From NCBI GenBank assembly GCA_016937975.1, contig JAFGVN010000106.1, forward strand, positions 1-37,184: a stretch of 37,184 nucleotides of DNA, read 5' to 3'. Under the pieces are notes generated by a model, which was not told where the DNA came from, ran no database searches, and saw nothing but the letters and a program-made list of their open reading frames with translations. Made by a program: the position numbers and the translations under genes. Source of the stretch: Clostridia bacterium. Lineage in GTDB: Bacteria; Bacillota; Clostridia; Peptostreptococcales; Acidaminobacteraceae. Position 1 is the first letter of the stretch. The number at the start of each line of letters is the position of its first letter. Below are positions 16,398 through 26,140 of this stretch, in pieces.

Positions 16398-17285
16398 TTA
16401 TGCCTCCTCTTTGCCATAGTGATGCATAAATAAGTCTTCAAGTGTTGGCGGCATATTTTCAATGTATTCAATTTGATGATTTGCCAAATAAGTCATCACT
16501 TCACCAATTTGTTTTGCATCCACTTGAAACTGATAAACACCATCTTCTAAACGAACATCCTTAACACCTTCGAGTTGATCAATTTGTTCTAATGGTAATT
16601 TGGTTTTCACGCTCACCAAGCTTCTTGTAAGATGTCTTAATTCTTTCATACTGCCTGTTTCTATAATTTTTCCATTTTTTATAATACTGATGCGATCACA
16701 GAGTTGCTCCACTTCCGACAAGATATGAGAAGATAAGAAAATACTTTTGCCTTCTGCTTTTAAATCCATGATGCACTCTTGAAACACTCTTTCCATCAAG
16801 GGATCCAAACCTGAGGTTGGTTCATCCAGGATATACAAATCTGCTTCTGAAGCTAAAGCTGCAATTAATCCAACCTTTTGCCTATTGCCCTTGGAATAGG
16901 TACGACACTTTTTTGTTACATCCAAATCAAATTTTTCAATAAGCTTATATTTCTTGTCTTGATTTTTTTGTCCTCGAAGTCGTAAAAAGAGATCAATGAC
17001 TTCACCACCTGTTAAGTTGGACCATAAGTTTACATCACCAGGTACATAGGCAATTCTCTCGTGAATTTTAACGGCATCTGACCAGGCATCTTGCTCAAAA
17101 ACCTTTACTTCTCCACCGTTTGCTTTAAGGATTCCTAAAACCGTACGAATGGTAGTTGTCTTTCCTGCGCCATTAGGACCAATAAATCCATAGACTTCAC
17201 CAGGTTTAACTTCTAAATTAATCCCATTTATTGCTGGAAAATCTCCATATTTTTTGACTAAATCTTTTACTTCTAGTACATTCAT
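16398..17285 (-). CDS. ABC transporter ATP-binding protein
   Basis: 295-residue ATPase of the multidrug-exporter (CcmA) group. Walker A GPNGAGKTT is at 36-44, Walker B and D-loop are LYILDEPTSGLDP, and the H-loop is LSSHILSEVEQL. The signature sequence is YSKGNRQKV, a common variant of LSGGQ in this group. A C-terminal extension of about 90 residues follows. The start overlaps the end of the TetR gene by four bases, and the permease follows after one base, so the three genes are one operon under TetR control. Confidence 0.92.
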   Translation of the reverse strand: MNVLEVKDLVKKYGDFPAINGINLEVKPGEVYGFIGPNGAGKTTTIRTVLGILKANGGEVKVFEQDAWSDAVKIHERIAYVPGDVNLWSNLTGGEVIDLFLRLRGQKNQDKKYKLIEKFDLDVTKKCRTYSKGNRQKVGLIAALASEADLYILDEPTSGLDPLMERVFQECIMDLKAEGKSIFLSSHILSEVEQLCDRISIIKNGKIIETGSMKELRHLTRSLVSVKTKLPLEQIDQLEGVKDVRLEDGVYQFQVDAKQIGEVMTYLANHQIEYIENMPPTLEDLFMHHYGKEEA

Positions 17286-17917
17286 TGAAAGGCCTCCTTA
17301 TAATATAAAGTTTTAATGGTTTTAATCATATGATCAAATTCATCCCAATAAGGTGAATAATCAACCTTTAACAAGTTTTCAGATTTCATTCTTTTAATTA
17401 GATTTTCTACTGCGCCTTCAAATGTCCATGTGATCATTTTTATGGCTAAATTCACATCTAGATCTTCTCTGAAACAAGAAGTATCCAAATGCTCATATAA
17501 CAAGGTCGTGGCTTTTTCAATATACTTTTTATACGCTTCAACTTGTTTTTTTGACAGGCCTTGGAAGTTATTTAAAAACAGACTTCCTCCAAATTGAAAG
17601 GATAATGGGTATTCTGACATGGCTTGAAACTTCAATTTTGACATGACAACGTATCTTGAAACAAAATCATTTTTTTCAAACTGTAACTTATTCAAATAAT
17701 GCTCCAGTACAATATCTAAGTGCAATTTACATAAGTCCTGAAACAACTCTTCTTTATTATTGAAGTAGTGAAACAGCATCCCTTTACCTATTTCTGCCTT
17801 CTTTACAATTTGGTTGGTAGATGCCATTCTAAAACCCTTCTCAATGAACTCTTCAGAAGCAGCTTTAATAATTCGCTCTTGTTTCGACTTCTCTAACTGT
17901 AAAAAAGTATCATTCAT
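17282..17917 (-). CDS. TetR/AcrR-family transcriptional repressor
   Basis: 211-residue regulator. The N-terminal HTH (EKGFRMASTNQIVKKAEIGKG, shown as motif TNQIVKKAEIGKGMLFHYF) is canonical, and the C-terminal domain of about 140 residues would bind the inducer. It is the first gene of the exporter operon. The ATG at 17917 was chosen because it has GGAGGTG upstream; a longer frame would start inside the palindromic operator. The palindrome directly before the gene shows likely autoregulation: a compound exported by the ABC pair may be the inducer. Confidence 0.9.
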   Translation of the reverse strand: MNDTFLQLEKSKQERIIKAASEEFIEKGFRMASTNQIVKKAEIGKGMLFHYFNNKEELFQDLCKLHLDIVLEHYLNKLQFEKNDFVSRYVVMSKLKFQAMSEYPLSFQFGGSLFLNNFQGLSKKQVEAYKKYIEKATTLLYEHLDTSCFREDLDVNLAIKMITWTFEGAVENLIKRMKSENLLKVDYSPYWDEFDHMIKTIKTLYYKEAFQ

Positions 17918-17930
17918 GAAAACACCTCCA

Positions 17931-17947
17931 TAGACCACTCTGGTCTA
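17931..17947 (-). promoter_or_regulatory. TetR operator palindrome
   Basis: TAGACCA-CTC-TGGTCTA, a perfect 7-bp inverted repeat with 3-base spacer, just upstream of the ribosome binding site of the TetR gene. Position and form suit an autoregulatory operator. Confidence 0.8.
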
Positions 17948-17996
17948 CGAGAAAAATATACCCAACATTTTCTATCGTTAACATTTTTATTAAAAC

Positions 17997-18024
17997 AAAA
18001 AAACTATAATCCGAAGACTATAGT
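17997..18024 (-). terminator. Terminator of the metallo-hydrolase gene
   Basis: Minus-strand stem ACTATAGTC / GATTATAGT (one G-T pair) closed by a TTCG loop and followed by seven T. Confidence 0.8.
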
Positions 18025-18052
18025 AACTTTAAAATGACATTAACACTTTTAT

Positions 18053-18781
18053 TTACTTAACAAATTCTCGCCAATGCAAGAATTTAAATGGCTTTGTAAA
18101 ATGTGAAGTCGCGGTTTCAGTTGTACATGAATTCTCTGAATCCAATACTTTTTTTAAGTAACCTATTCGATTCTGTAACCCTTCCATAAAAACTTCACCT
18201 GCAATGGGACATTTCCCATGGGAAAGTAAATAAACACGATTCTTGGACAAGCTTTCCAGTGATTGTATATGAGTTTTAACCCCTGACCATTCTACATAGG
18301 GCAACGTATCTGTCCCATCATTCATAGTCATATATAAGTCTCCAATATGACAATAGGTTTCATTGATATGGATAGCCATAGTGCAATTTGAATGACCAGG
18401 CAAATGTTCAAACCTTAAATGAAATTTACCAAAAGCAAGTTCATCACCATCTTCTATTATATTTGTAGGTTTCAACTGACTTACATGTTCCGGTTCATAA
18501 CGTTCAAGGGGTTCGAGTGCATGTTGATTACCGTAAATTTCAACGCCTGGCAATTCAAGTATACCCAATACATGATCTGGATGGAAATGTGATGGAATCA
18601 CTTTTTTCACAGTCTGTTTTAAGTCTGACATGACTTCTTTCATATGCTGTTCATAGCCGCAATCAATGAGTAGAGCATCATCTTCATGGATTAGGGCTAC
18701 TATATTGGTTCCCAGTCTCCCTTCGCTATCAGGATCAAAGGTATACAAAATCAGATTTTCTTCTAAATGTTTCTTTATCAT
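18053..18781 (-). CDS. Metallo-beta-lactamase-fold hydrolase
   Basis: 242-residue protein with the full metal-binding set: H65-x-H67-x-D69-H70 (SHFHPDH), H130 in LPGHS, D148 in HIGDLY, and H188 in LLSHGK. This is the glyoxalase II / MBL group of intracellular hydrolases rather than a secreted beta-lactamase, as there is no signal peptide. The natural ester or thioester substrate is not apparent. AGGAGG precedes the ATG. It has its own terminator and lies between the exporter operon and the purine operon without clear link to either. Confidence 0.85.
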   Translation of the reverse strand: MIKKHLEENLILYTFDPDSEGRLGTNIVALIHEDDALLIDCGYEQHMKEVMSDLKQTVKKVIPSHFHPDHVLGILELPGVEIYGNQHALEPLERYEPEHVSQLKPTNIIEDGDELAFGKFHLRFEHLPGHSNCTMAIHINETYCHIGDLYMTMNDGTDTLPYVEWSGVKTHIQSLESLSKNRVYLLSHGKCPIAGEVFMEGLQNRIGYLKKVLDSENSCTTETATSHFTKPFKFLHWREFVK

Positions 18782-18860
18782 TTCTTCACCTCCTAGTAAA
18801 ATTATAAAATCAACTCGTAATCACTAATAGGTCTAAAATATTTTAAAAGATGAAAAAAAC

Positions 18861-18885
18861 AAAAAACCCTCTCAATTGAGAGGGT
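18861..18885 (-). terminator. Terminator of the purine operon
   Basis: A 20-bp perfect palindrome (half-arm ACCCTCTCAA) just after the purD stop, followed on the minus strand by six T. Confidence 0.9.
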
Positions 18886-18890
18886 CAGAT

Positions 18891-20141
18891 TTATAATTTT
18901 GCTATATCACTACGATACATCATATCCTTATATTGGATTTTAGATACATTTTCATACACTTTTTGTCTAGCCGCCTCTACGTTGTCCATTTTAGCAACAA
19001 CATTTAAAACGCGACCACCATTGGTTACAATTTCATTCCCCTGGTTCATCGTACCCGCATGAAAAACAAGGACGTCATCAACGTCTTCCAAACCTCTAAT
19101 CACTTGATGCTTCTCATATTCGCCAGGATAACCTCCAGAAGCTAAAACTACTGCTACTGTTTTTTCTTCTGACCACTCCAATACGATTTGATCCAAAGTA
19201 CCATCAATACAAGCATCAATCACATCCATCAAATCATTTTCCATACGAGGTAAAACCACTTGAGTTTCAGGATCACCCATTCTACAATTAAACTCAATGA
19301 CTTTAGCTTCATTGTTTTTAATCATGAGTCCAATGAAAATAATGCCCTTATAGTCAATACCTTCACACTGGGTTCCTTTGATAAAAGGTTTAAGTATCTT
19401 TTCTTCAATGTGTTTTTCAAGATTTTCATCAAATAAAACACTTGGAGAATAAGCTCCCATACCACCTGTATTCAAACCAAGATCGCCATCGTATGCCTTT
19501 TTATAGTCTTGAGCTGAGGTCATGGGAACAATGGTCTTACCATCGACAAAACATAAAACAGATGCTTCTATACCGGTTAAGAACTCTTCAAAAACAACTT
19601 TTTCACCAGCACGTCCAAATACTTTTTCATCCATCATATCATGGACAGCCTCTAAAGCTTCATGACGATTCTGACAAATCACAACACCTTTTCCAGCTGC
19701 CAAACCATCTGCTTTGATGACCAAAGGATAACCTAGCAAATCTATTTCTTCTTTCGCAGCTTCCAAGGAAGTAAACTCCAAGAACTTAGCTGTTGGGATT
19801 TTATACTTCTCTAAAAATGCTTTTGTAAAAGATTTACTGCCTTCAAATTCTGCACCGGATTTAGTCGGTCCAAATATTCTAAGATTGTTTTTCTTAAACA
19901 AATCTACAATACCCATCACCAAAGGAACTTCAGGTCCAACAACTGTTAAATCAATGTCTTCACTTAAAGCAAAATTCTTTAAGCCTTCCAAATCATCTGC
20001 TTTTAAATTCACACAGTCACAAAGATTTGCAATACCTGCATTTCCTGGTGCAGCATACAACTTGCTGACTCTATTGCTTTTTTTAAGCTTCCATATAATT
20101 GCATGTTCTCTTGCACCACTGCCAACCACTAAAACCTTCAT
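18891..20141 (-). CDS. purD: Phosphoribosylamine-glycine ligase (GARS)
   Basis: ATP-grasp enzyme joining glycine to 5-phosphoribosylamine, second step of purine synthesis. 416 residues is the usual length. The start VLVVGSGAREHAIIWKL, the ATP-grasp lysines in VIKADGLAAGKGVV and the EFNCRMGDPETQVVLP metal-binding motif are all present. It is the last gene of the purEC-F-M-N-H-D operon, eight bases after purH, with AGGAGG before the ATG. Confidence 0.97.
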   Translation of the reverse strand: MKVLVVGSGAREHAIIWKLKKSNRVSKLYAAPGNAGIANLCDCVNLKADDLEGLKNFALSEDIDLTVVGPEVPLVMGIVDLFKKNNLRIFGPTKSGAEFEGSKSFTKAFLEKYKIPTAKFLEFTSLEAAKEEIDLLGYPLVIKADGLAAGKGVVICQNRHEALEAVHDMMDEKVFGRAGEKVVFEEFLTGIEASVLCFVDGKTIVPMTSAQDYKKAYDGDLGLNTGGMGAYSPSVLFDENLEKHIEEKILKPFIKGTQCEGIDYKGIIFIGLMIKNNEAKVIEFNCRMGDPETQVVLPRMENDLMDVIDACIDGTLDQIVLEWSEEKTVAVVLASGGYPGEYEKHQVIRGLEDVDDVLVFHAGTMNQGNEIVTNGGRVLNVVAKMDNVEAARQKVYENVSKIQYKDMMYRSDIAKL

Positions 20142-20149
20142 AGAACCTC

Positions 20150-21682
20150 CTAGTGTTTAAAATGTCTCATTTTGGTAAATACCATGGTAATACCATATTT
20201 ATTCGCCATTTCAATTGATGCACCATCATTTACGGATCCGCCAGGTTGAATGATTGCCTTTACGCCAGCCTTTGCAGCTGTTTCAACACAATCTTCAAAA
20301 GGGAAAAATGCATCAGAAGCCAAAACTGAATTATCAAGTGGCATGAAACTGTTTCTAATGGCATTTTGTAACGCCCAGATTCTACTTACCTGACCTGGTC
20401 CAATAGACAAGGTTTGATCTGCATTAGACAGAACAATACCATTTGATTTAATGTGTTTACATACTTTCCAAGCAAAAGTCATTGCTTTTATTTCATTTTC
20501 TGTAGGAATTCTTTCCGTTACCACTTCAAATTCACCATCAAACAACAATTGATCAGCTTCTTGAACTAATATACCCCCACTTACTTTCTTAATATCCCAA
20601 ACTTTTTCTTGCTTTAAAATATCTTCTAAAATCATTAAACGAATATTTTTCTTTTTCATTAAGATTTCCAAGGCTTCATCTGTATAGCCTGGTGCAATAA
20701 CAATCTCAATAAAAATCTTGTTGATTTCCTTAGCTGTTTTTTCATCTATTATTCGGTTTGCTGCAATAATGCCACCAAAAATAGATTGAGGGTCACAAGC
20801 ATATGCCTTTTGATAAGCATCAAACAAATCAATACCTGAACCTACCCCACAGGCATTTGTATGTTTCACAGCAACAATGGTTGGATCTTCAAATTCTTTG
20901 ATTAACGCAAGGGCACCATTGGCATCATTGATATTGTTAAACGAAAGTTCCTTGCCATGAATTTGTTTTGCATCTGCTATAGTACCACTTGTTTTTTTCA
21001 CTTCTTTATAGAATGCAGCACTTTGATGTGGATTTTCACCATATCTCAAATCTTGAACCTTTTCATAGGCCAAAGTCAAAGTATCTGGATAAGTTTCCTT
21101 ATTTAATCGTTCTCTTAAATAGGTTGCAATTAAAGTGTCATACTCTGATGTATGTTGGAATACTTTAAGGGCTAAATCATATTTTGTTTCTAGAGAAACC
21201 GAATTTTGCTCTTTTAATTCTGTTAAGACTCTTGGATAATCTTCCGGATGTACAACAACTGTCACATCCTGATAGTTTTTTGCTGCTGATCTTAACATAG
21301 TCGGGCCACCAATATCAATGTTTTCAATAGCATCTTCCAATGCAACATTTTCTTTTTCAATTGTATTTTTAAATGGGTATAAATTGATAATCACAAAATC
21401 TATGGTTTCAATGCCCAATGATTTTAATTGCTCCATATGAGAGGCTTCATCTCTTCTAGCCAAAATACCGCCATGAACCATAGGATGCAAGGTTTTTACT
21501 CTACCATCTAAACATTCTGGGAAATTTGTAATCTCGGAAACATCGGTTACTTTCAAACCAGAATCTCTTAATCGCTTTGCAGTTCCACCTGTCGACAAAA
21601 TCTCAATATCCATTTTAATCAACTCTTTTGCAAACTCAACAATACCTGTTTTATCAGATACACTGATCAATGCTCTTTTCAT
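20150..21682 (-). CDS. purH: Bifunctional AICAR formyltransferase / IMP cyclohydrolase
   Basis: 510-residue enzyme for the last two steps to IMP. The N-terminal MGS-like cyclohydrolase domain (about 1-145) starts with [18 protein letters not shown] and holds [10 protein letters not shown]; the C-terminal transformylase part has the catalytic [10 protein letters not shown] and [12 protein letters not shown] near the end. Length and motifs are normal. It lies eight bases after purN and before purD. Confidence 0.97.
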   Translation of the reverse strand: MKRALISVSDKTGIVEFAKELIKMDIEILSTGGTAKRLRDSGLKVTDVSEITNFPECLDGRVKTLHPMVHGGILARRDEASHMEQLKSLGIETIDFVIINLYPFKNTIEKENVALEDAIENIDIGGPTMLRSAAKNYQDVTVVVHPEDYPRVLTELKEQNSVSLETKYDLALKVFQHTSEYDTLIATYLRERLNKETYPDTLTLAYEKVQDLRYGENPHQSAAFYKEVKKTSGTIADAKQIHGKELSFNNINDANGALALIKEFEDPTIVAVKHTNACGVGSGIDLFDAYQKAYACDPQSIFGGIIAANRIIDEKTAKEINKIFIEIVIAPGYTDEALEILMKKKNIRLMILEDILKQEKVWDIKKVSGGILVQEADQLLFDGEFEVVTERIPTENEIKAMTFAWKVCKHIKSNGIVLSNADQTLSIGPGQVSRIWALQNAIRNSFMPLDNSVLASDAFFPFEDCVETAAKAGVKAIIQPGGSVNDGASIEMANKYGITMVFTKMRHFKH

Positions 21683-21690
21683 AGCCCCTC

Positions 21691-22278
21691 CTATAATTCA
21701 TAAGAACAGAATTTTTGAATACCCTGAATCAAAATTCTGTGCTCGATTTCTAATACCCTTTTTTGTAATGAAGCTGGCGTTTCATTTTCTGAAACCTTAA
21801 GTGCCTCTTGTAAAATAATCGTACCGGTATCAACACCTGCATCGACAAAGTGTACCGTAGCACCTGAATAAACATCCTTGGATTCAATCACACTTTCATG
21901 CACCTTGATACCATAAAAACCCTTCCCACAGTGTTTAGGTATTAAAGAGGGATGAATGTTAATGATTTTTCCTTCATAAGCTTTTATGATTTTAGGACTT
22001 AAAATGGAAAGATAACCTGCCAATACAATCAAATCAGGATGCATATCATTTAAACGATTGAGTAGCATTTCATTTCTAACAGCAACATCAGAATACCTTT
22101 TTACGCCAATGTAATCATGGGCAATACCATGTTTTTTTGCACGTTCCAAACCAAAGGCATTTTCTTTATTTGAAATTACCCCTATCACTTTTGCATCTAA
22201 AACTTGATTTTCACAAGCATCAATAATCGCTTGCAGGTTTGTGCCACCACCAGAAATTAAAACTGCTATTCTTAACAT
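21691..22278 (-). CDS. purN: Phosphoribosylglycinamide formyltransferase (folate-dependent)
   Basis: 195-residue GAR transformylase using 10-formyl-tetrahydrofolate. The N-terminal [14 protein letters not shown] phosphate loop and the catalytic IHPSLIP followed by [13 protein letters not shown] are intact. Its ATG lies inside the last codons of purM (seven-base overlap), so the two are translated together. Confidence 0.97.
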   Translation of the reverse strand: MLRIAVLISGGGTNLQAIIDACENQVLDAKVIGVISNKENAFGLERAKKHGIAHDYIGVKRYSDVAVRNEMLLNRLNDMHPDLIVLAGYLSILSPKIIKAYEGKIINIHPSLIPKHCGKGFYGIKVHESVIESKDVYSGATVHFVDAGVDTGTIILQEALKVSENETPASLQKRVLEIEHRILIQGIQKFCSYEL

Positions 22279-23300
22279 AATTTTACTCCAGCTTCCTTTG
22301 TCACTTCGCCAATGACATAGGCTTCTTCACCAGTAGATTTTACGGCAGATATGAGAGCATCTACATCTTCTTTTTTTACAATCATGATAAAACCAATACC
22401 CATATTGAAGGTTTTATACATTTCATAGGTATCTACATTACCCGCTTCTTGCATAAAAGGAAAAACTTTTGGCATAGGCCATGCATTTAATTCAATATTA
22501 ACACCTAAACCTTCAGGCAATATTCTTGGAATATTTTCAACAAAGCCACCACCAGTCACATGAACCATCCCTTTTACTGAAACTTCTTCCAATACTTTTA
22601 AGACTGGTTTGACGTAGATTTTTGTAGGCGTAATTAGAGTTTCACCCACTGTAGCACCTAATGCATCTACATAATCATGCATATCAAGTGATAAAACATC
22701 AAAGAATAACTTTCGGACTAAAGAATAACCATTTGAATGAACACCCGTTGAAGGTAAGCCAACTAAAACATCTCCAGCTTCAATTGTAGAACCATCGATG
22801 ATTTTATCCTTGTCAACGATACCCACTGTAAAACCTGCCATATCATAATCATCTTCATCATAGAAACCTGGCATCTCAGCTGTTTCACCACCAATTAATG
22901 CAGCATTCGATTGCTTACAACCTTCAGCAATACCTTTCACCAAACCAGCAATTTTATCAGATGACAATTTGCCTGTTGCAATATAATCCAAGAAGAATAA
23001 AGGTTTTGCACCTTGTACTAAAATATCATTGACACACATGGCTACTAAGTCAATGCCTACAGTATCATGTTGATCCTTCATGATGGCAATTTTTAATTTT
23101 GTACCAACACCATCTGTACCTGAAACCAAAACAGGTTTAGTGTATCCCGTTAAATCTAATTCAAACATGCCACCGAAACCACCAAGGCCACCTAAAACGC
23201 CTTTTGTAAAGGTTTCTTTTACATAAGATTTCATTTTTTCTACCGCCAATGCACCTTCTTCTATATCCACACCAGCGTCTGCATAAGTTAATTTACTCAT
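22272..23300 (-). CDS. purM: Phosphoribosylformylglycinamidine cyclo-ligase (AIR synthetase)
   Basis: 342 residues, the usual length. TYADAGVDIEEG at the N-terminus, SGTDGVGTKLKIA and GGETAEMPGFY are family hallmarks. It closes the imidazole ring to give AIR. It is 44 bases downstream of purF with a hairpin between them, and overlaps purN by seven bases. Confidence 0.97.
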   Translation of the reverse strand: MSKLTYADAGVDIEEGALAVEKMKSYVKETFTKGVLGGLGGFGGMFELDLTGYTKPVLVSGTDGVGTKLKIAIMKDQHDTVGIDLVAMCVNDILVQGAKPLFFLDYIATGKLSSDKIAGLVKGIAEGCKQSNAALIGGETAEMPGFYDEDDYDMAGFTVGIVDKDKIIDGSTIEAGDVLVGLPSTGVHSNGYSLVRKLFFDVLSLDMHDYVDALGATVGETLITPTKIYVKPVLKVLEEVSVKGMVHVTGGGFVENIPRILPEGLGVNIELNAWPMPKVFPFMQEAGNVDTYEMYKTFNMGIGFIMIVKKEDVDALISAVKSTGEEAYVIGEVTKEAGVKLC

Positions 23301-23328
23301 TGTATATCCTCAATTCACTATAGTAAGG

Positions 23329-23354
23329 AAATACATAGCAAAAGCTATGTATTT
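23329..23354 (-). other. Intercistronic hairpin between purF and purM
   Basis: Perfect 11-bp stem (AAATACATAGC / GCTATGTATTT) with a four-base loop, overlapping the purF stop codon. It is AU-rich and has no T-run, so it is more likely an RNA processing or stability element than a terminator. Confidence 0.5.
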
Positions 23355-24772
23355 TGAATTTCTACGGCCTTGTTGCTCTCAAACATAAATTTGCTTTGAG
23401 ACTTAGGTACATCAATTGGATAATCACCATTGAAGCATGCAACACATAAATCATTGGGTCCTTTGTGCACTGAACGCATTAAGCCTTCCACACTGATATA
23501 TCCTAAACTGTCTGCACCAATCATGTTACAGATTTCATCTATCGTTTTCACTGCACCCACCAGTTCTTTTCTTTCTGGTGTATCTATACCAAAATAACAA
23601 GAATGGACAACTGGAGGTGAACTTACAAGCACATGAACTTCTGTAGCACCAGCTGCTCTTAAAGAAGCAACAATCTTTTTACTTGTGGTTCCTCTAACAA
23701 TAGAATCATCGATCATGATGACACGCTTACCTTTAATATTTTCTTTTAATGGATTTAACTTTAGTCTCACTGCCAATTCTCTTGATTTTTGATCTGGCTT
23801 GATAAAAGTTCTTCCGATATATTTATTCTTAATTAAACCAACGCCATAAGGAATACCTGAAGCTTCTGCATAACCAATGGCAGCATCAATACCAGAATCC
23901 GGTACAGCAATGACGAGATCTGCATCTATTTTATATTCTTCAGCTAAAATTCTACCTGCATCTCTTCTTGTGATATAAACTGATTCACCATCTATGGTAC
24001 TGTCAGGTCTAGCAAAGTATACATATTCAAAGATACAATGTGATTTTCTTTTTGTATCATCATAAATAATAGATTCCACACCATTTTCATCGATGATCAC
24101 CATTTCACCTTTTTCGATGTCACGGATGAATTCAGCACCCACAACGTCTAATGCACAACTTTCAGAGGCTAAAACATAACCAGATTCTAATTTCCCTAAA
24201 CAAAGTGGTCTCAAGCCATTTGAATCCCTTACACCGATCAGTTTGTTTTCACAGATAATAGTTAAGGCAAAAGCTCCTCTGATTTCCGAAATGGTCTGTT
24301 TAATCGCTTCTTTGAAACCTAAAGAATACTTTCTCGCAATAAGGTTGGCAATGACTTCTGAATCAATTGAAGTTTGGAAAATAGAGCCCTCATCTTCCAA
24401 GCGATTTCTGATTTCACCAGCATTTACTAGATTACCATTATGAGCAAGTGCAATACTTCCACCTTTGTAATTCACGACTAAAGGTTGTGCATTGGAAACA
24501 TAACTTTCACCTGTTGTTGAATATCTTACATGACCAATGGAAACATCACCGTGCAAACGCTCTAAAATCTTATTGGTAAAAACATCTTGTACTAAACCCA
24601 TGTCTTTAAAATAATTGATCATGCCATTTGTAGAAGTTGCAATACCTGCACTTTCCTGACCACGATGTTGTAAAGCTACTAATCCAAAACCCATCATATG
24701 GGGCAATGCTTCTTCACCAGGTGCATAGATTCCCAATACACCACATTCTTCTCTTAATTTATCTGAAGTCAT
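23345..24772 (-). CDS. purF: Amidophosphoribosyltransferase
   Basis: Commits PRPP to purine synthesis using glutamine. In the 475-residue precursor a nine-residue propeptide precedes the catalytic Cys10 (EECGVLGIY), so N-terminal processing is expected. The PRPP loop is VIMIDDSIVRGTTS. Cysteines in SHCIFEY, VHSCYFGI and DLCVACF match the four ligands of the oxygen-sensitive [4Fe-4S] cluster of the Bacillus subtilis-type enzyme. It is followed by purM after a hairpin and lies 13 bases downstream of purC. Confidence 0.97.
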   Translation of the reverse strand: MTSDKLREECGVLGIYAPGEEALPHMMGFGLVALQHRGQESAGIATSTNGMINYFKDMGLVQDVFTNKILERLHGDVSIGHVRYSTTGESYVSNAQPLVVNYKGGSIALAHNGNLVNAGEIRNRLEDEGSIFQTSIDSEVIANLIARKYSLGFKEAIKQTISEIRGAFALTIICENKLIGVRDSNGLRPLCLGKLESGYVLASESCALDVVGAEFIRDIEKGEMVIIDENGVESIIYDDTKRKSHCIFEYVYFARPDSTIDGESVYITRRDAGRILAEEYKIDADLVIAVPDSGIDAAIGYAEASGIPYGVGLIKNKYIGRTFIKPDQKSRELAVRLKLNPLKENIKGKRVIMIDDSIVRGTTSKKIVASLRAAGATEVHVLVSSPPVVHSCYFGIDTPERKELVGAVKTIDEICNMIGADSLGYISVEGLMRSVHKGPNDLCVACFNGDYPIDVPKSQSKFMFESNKAVEIQNT

Positions 24773-24785
24773 TTTTCCTCCCAGA

Positions 24786-25487
24786 CTACTTTAATCTGCT
24801 TAATACCTCTTGATAAGCATCTTCAACGTCACCTAAATCTCTTCTAAATCTGTCTTTATCCAATTTCTTGTCGGTTTCAGCATCCCATAATCTGCATGTA
24901 TCAGGTGAAATTTCATCTGCTAAAATCACTTCTCCTTTATATACACCAAATTCAATTTTAAAATCTACCAACTTAATGTTTCTTTCTTTAAAGTAGTTGA
25001 CTAGAACTTCATTAATTGTAAAAGCATACTTTTTAATTAAAGCTACTTGTTCTTCTGTTGCCAAGTCAATTGCAGCAATATGATAATCATTGATCATTGG
25101 ATCACCTAAATCATCATCTTTGTAGCAGAATTCTAAAACTGTCGATGCCATTACAGTACCTTCTTCTAAACCAAGACGTTTCGCTAAAGAACCTGCTGCA
25201 ATGTTTCTAACAATGACTTCTAAAGGTAAAATCTTAACTGCTTTCACCAACATTTCTCTTTCATTGATTAATTCAACAAAATGAGTTGGCACACCTTTTT
25301 CTTCCAGCATTTGAAATAAAATTGCTGACATTTGATTGTTTACTGCGCCTTTATCTAAAATTGTACCTTTTTTTACACCATTGAATGCAGTAGCATCATC
25401 TTTATATACGATGTGGAAAATATCTGGTTCTGAAGTTTTGTATACTTTTTTTGCTTTACCCTCATATAACATTTCTAATCTTTCCAT
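24786..25487 (-). CDS. purC: SAICAR synthetase
   Basis: Phosphoribosylaminoimidazole-succinocarboxamide synthase, 233 residues. [15 protein letters not shown] at the N-terminus and [15 protein letters not shown] are the family signatures. The ATG at 25487 was chosen because GGAGG stands five bases before it; an ATG 12 bases further upstream overlaps the purE stop and itself contains that GGAGG. Confidence 0.96.
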   Translation of the reverse strand: MERLEMLYEGKAKKVYKTSEPDIFHIVYKDDATAFNGVKKGTILDKGAVNNQMSAILFQMLEEKGVPTHFVELINEREMLVKAVKILPLEVIVRNIAAGSLAKRLGLEEGTVMASTVLEFCYKDDDLGDPMINDYHIAAIDLATEEQVALIKKYAFTINEVLVNYFKERNIKLVDFKIEFGVYKGEVILADEISPDTCRLWDAETDKKLDKDRFRRDLGDVEDAYQEVLSRLK

Positions 25488-25498
25488 AAAATCCTCCA

Positions 25499-25984
25499 TT
25501 ATAATTGAGATTGCAAGTTTGCATCTTTCTTTTCTACTGCTTCTGCCATTTGTTTTTTATAATCATGAAATTGTGCTCTAATTTCAGGATATTTGATACT
25601 TAAAATTTGAAGTGCCAACAAACCTGCATTCAAAGCACCATTGATTGCAACAGATGCTACAGGTACTCCACTTGGCATTTGTACAATTGATAATAACGAA
25701 TCCAAACCATCCATGGTAGACGATTTGATAGGTAATCCTATCACTGGAAGTACTGAACAACCTGCTAATACGCCAGGTAAATGAGCCGCTTTTCCTGCAG
25801 CACCTATGATTACTTCAAAACCCTCATGCTCTGCATTTTTTGCAAATGCAATTGCTTTATCTGGTGTTCTGTGCGCTGACATAACACGACATTCTACAGT
25901 TACACCAAATGATTTTAAAATGTCATAGGCATCTTTTACGACTGGAAAATCCGAGTCACTTCCCATTATGATTGCTACTTTCAT
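25499..25984 (-). CDS. purE: N5-carboxyaminoimidazole ribonucleotide mutase, class I
   Basis: 161-residue mutase converting N5-CAIR to [21 protein letters not shown] and the catalytic MSAHRTPD are intact. No purK is seen in this window, so either purK is elsewhere or the class I enzyme is fed in another way. It opens the purE-C-F-M-N-H-D operon, read from its own promoter. Confidence 0.95.
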   Translation of the reverse strand: MKVAIIMGSDSDFPVVKDAYDILKSFGVTVECRVMSAHRTPDKAIAFAKNAEHEGFEVIIGAAGKAAHLPGVLAGCSVLPVIGLPIKSSTMDGLDSLLSIVQMPSGVPVASVAINGALNAGLLALQILSIKYPEIRAQFHDYKKQMAEAVEKKDANLQSQL

Positions 25985-26047
25985 GATTTCTCCTTTACTT
26001 TCATTTGTAAAATTTTTAAGTTAATTGTCTTTTAATGAGCTACCTTC

Positions 26048-26076
26048 ATCATAACAAAGGTCGGTCATTCATTCAA
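26048..26076 (-). promoter_or_regulatory. Promoter of the purE-purD operon
   Basis: TTGAAT (26071-26076) and TATGAT (26048-26053) on the minus strand, spacer 17. It lies between purL and purE, so purE-D need not depend on read-through from purL. Confidence 0.65.
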
Positions 26077-26079
26077 TTC

Positions 26080-26095
26080 AAAACACGAATGTTTT
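26080..26095. promoter_or_regulatory. Palindrome next to the purE promoter, possible operator
   Basis: AAAACA-CGAA-TGTTTT, a perfect inverted repeat ending four bases before the -35 box. The CGAA core recalls the PurR box of Bacillus, but flanks differ, so a purine repressor site is only a suggestion. A second near-palindrome centred on TACGTA is at 26111-26125. Confidence 0.35.
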
Positions 26096-26140
26096 TATTA
26101 CATTTATATAAAAAGTACGTATTTTGTATTTGTATACTTT

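Noticed and set aside
25985-26140. Purine riboswitch before purE
   Set aside because: The conserved purine aptamer loops are not found on the minus strand; only promoter and palindromes are seen.
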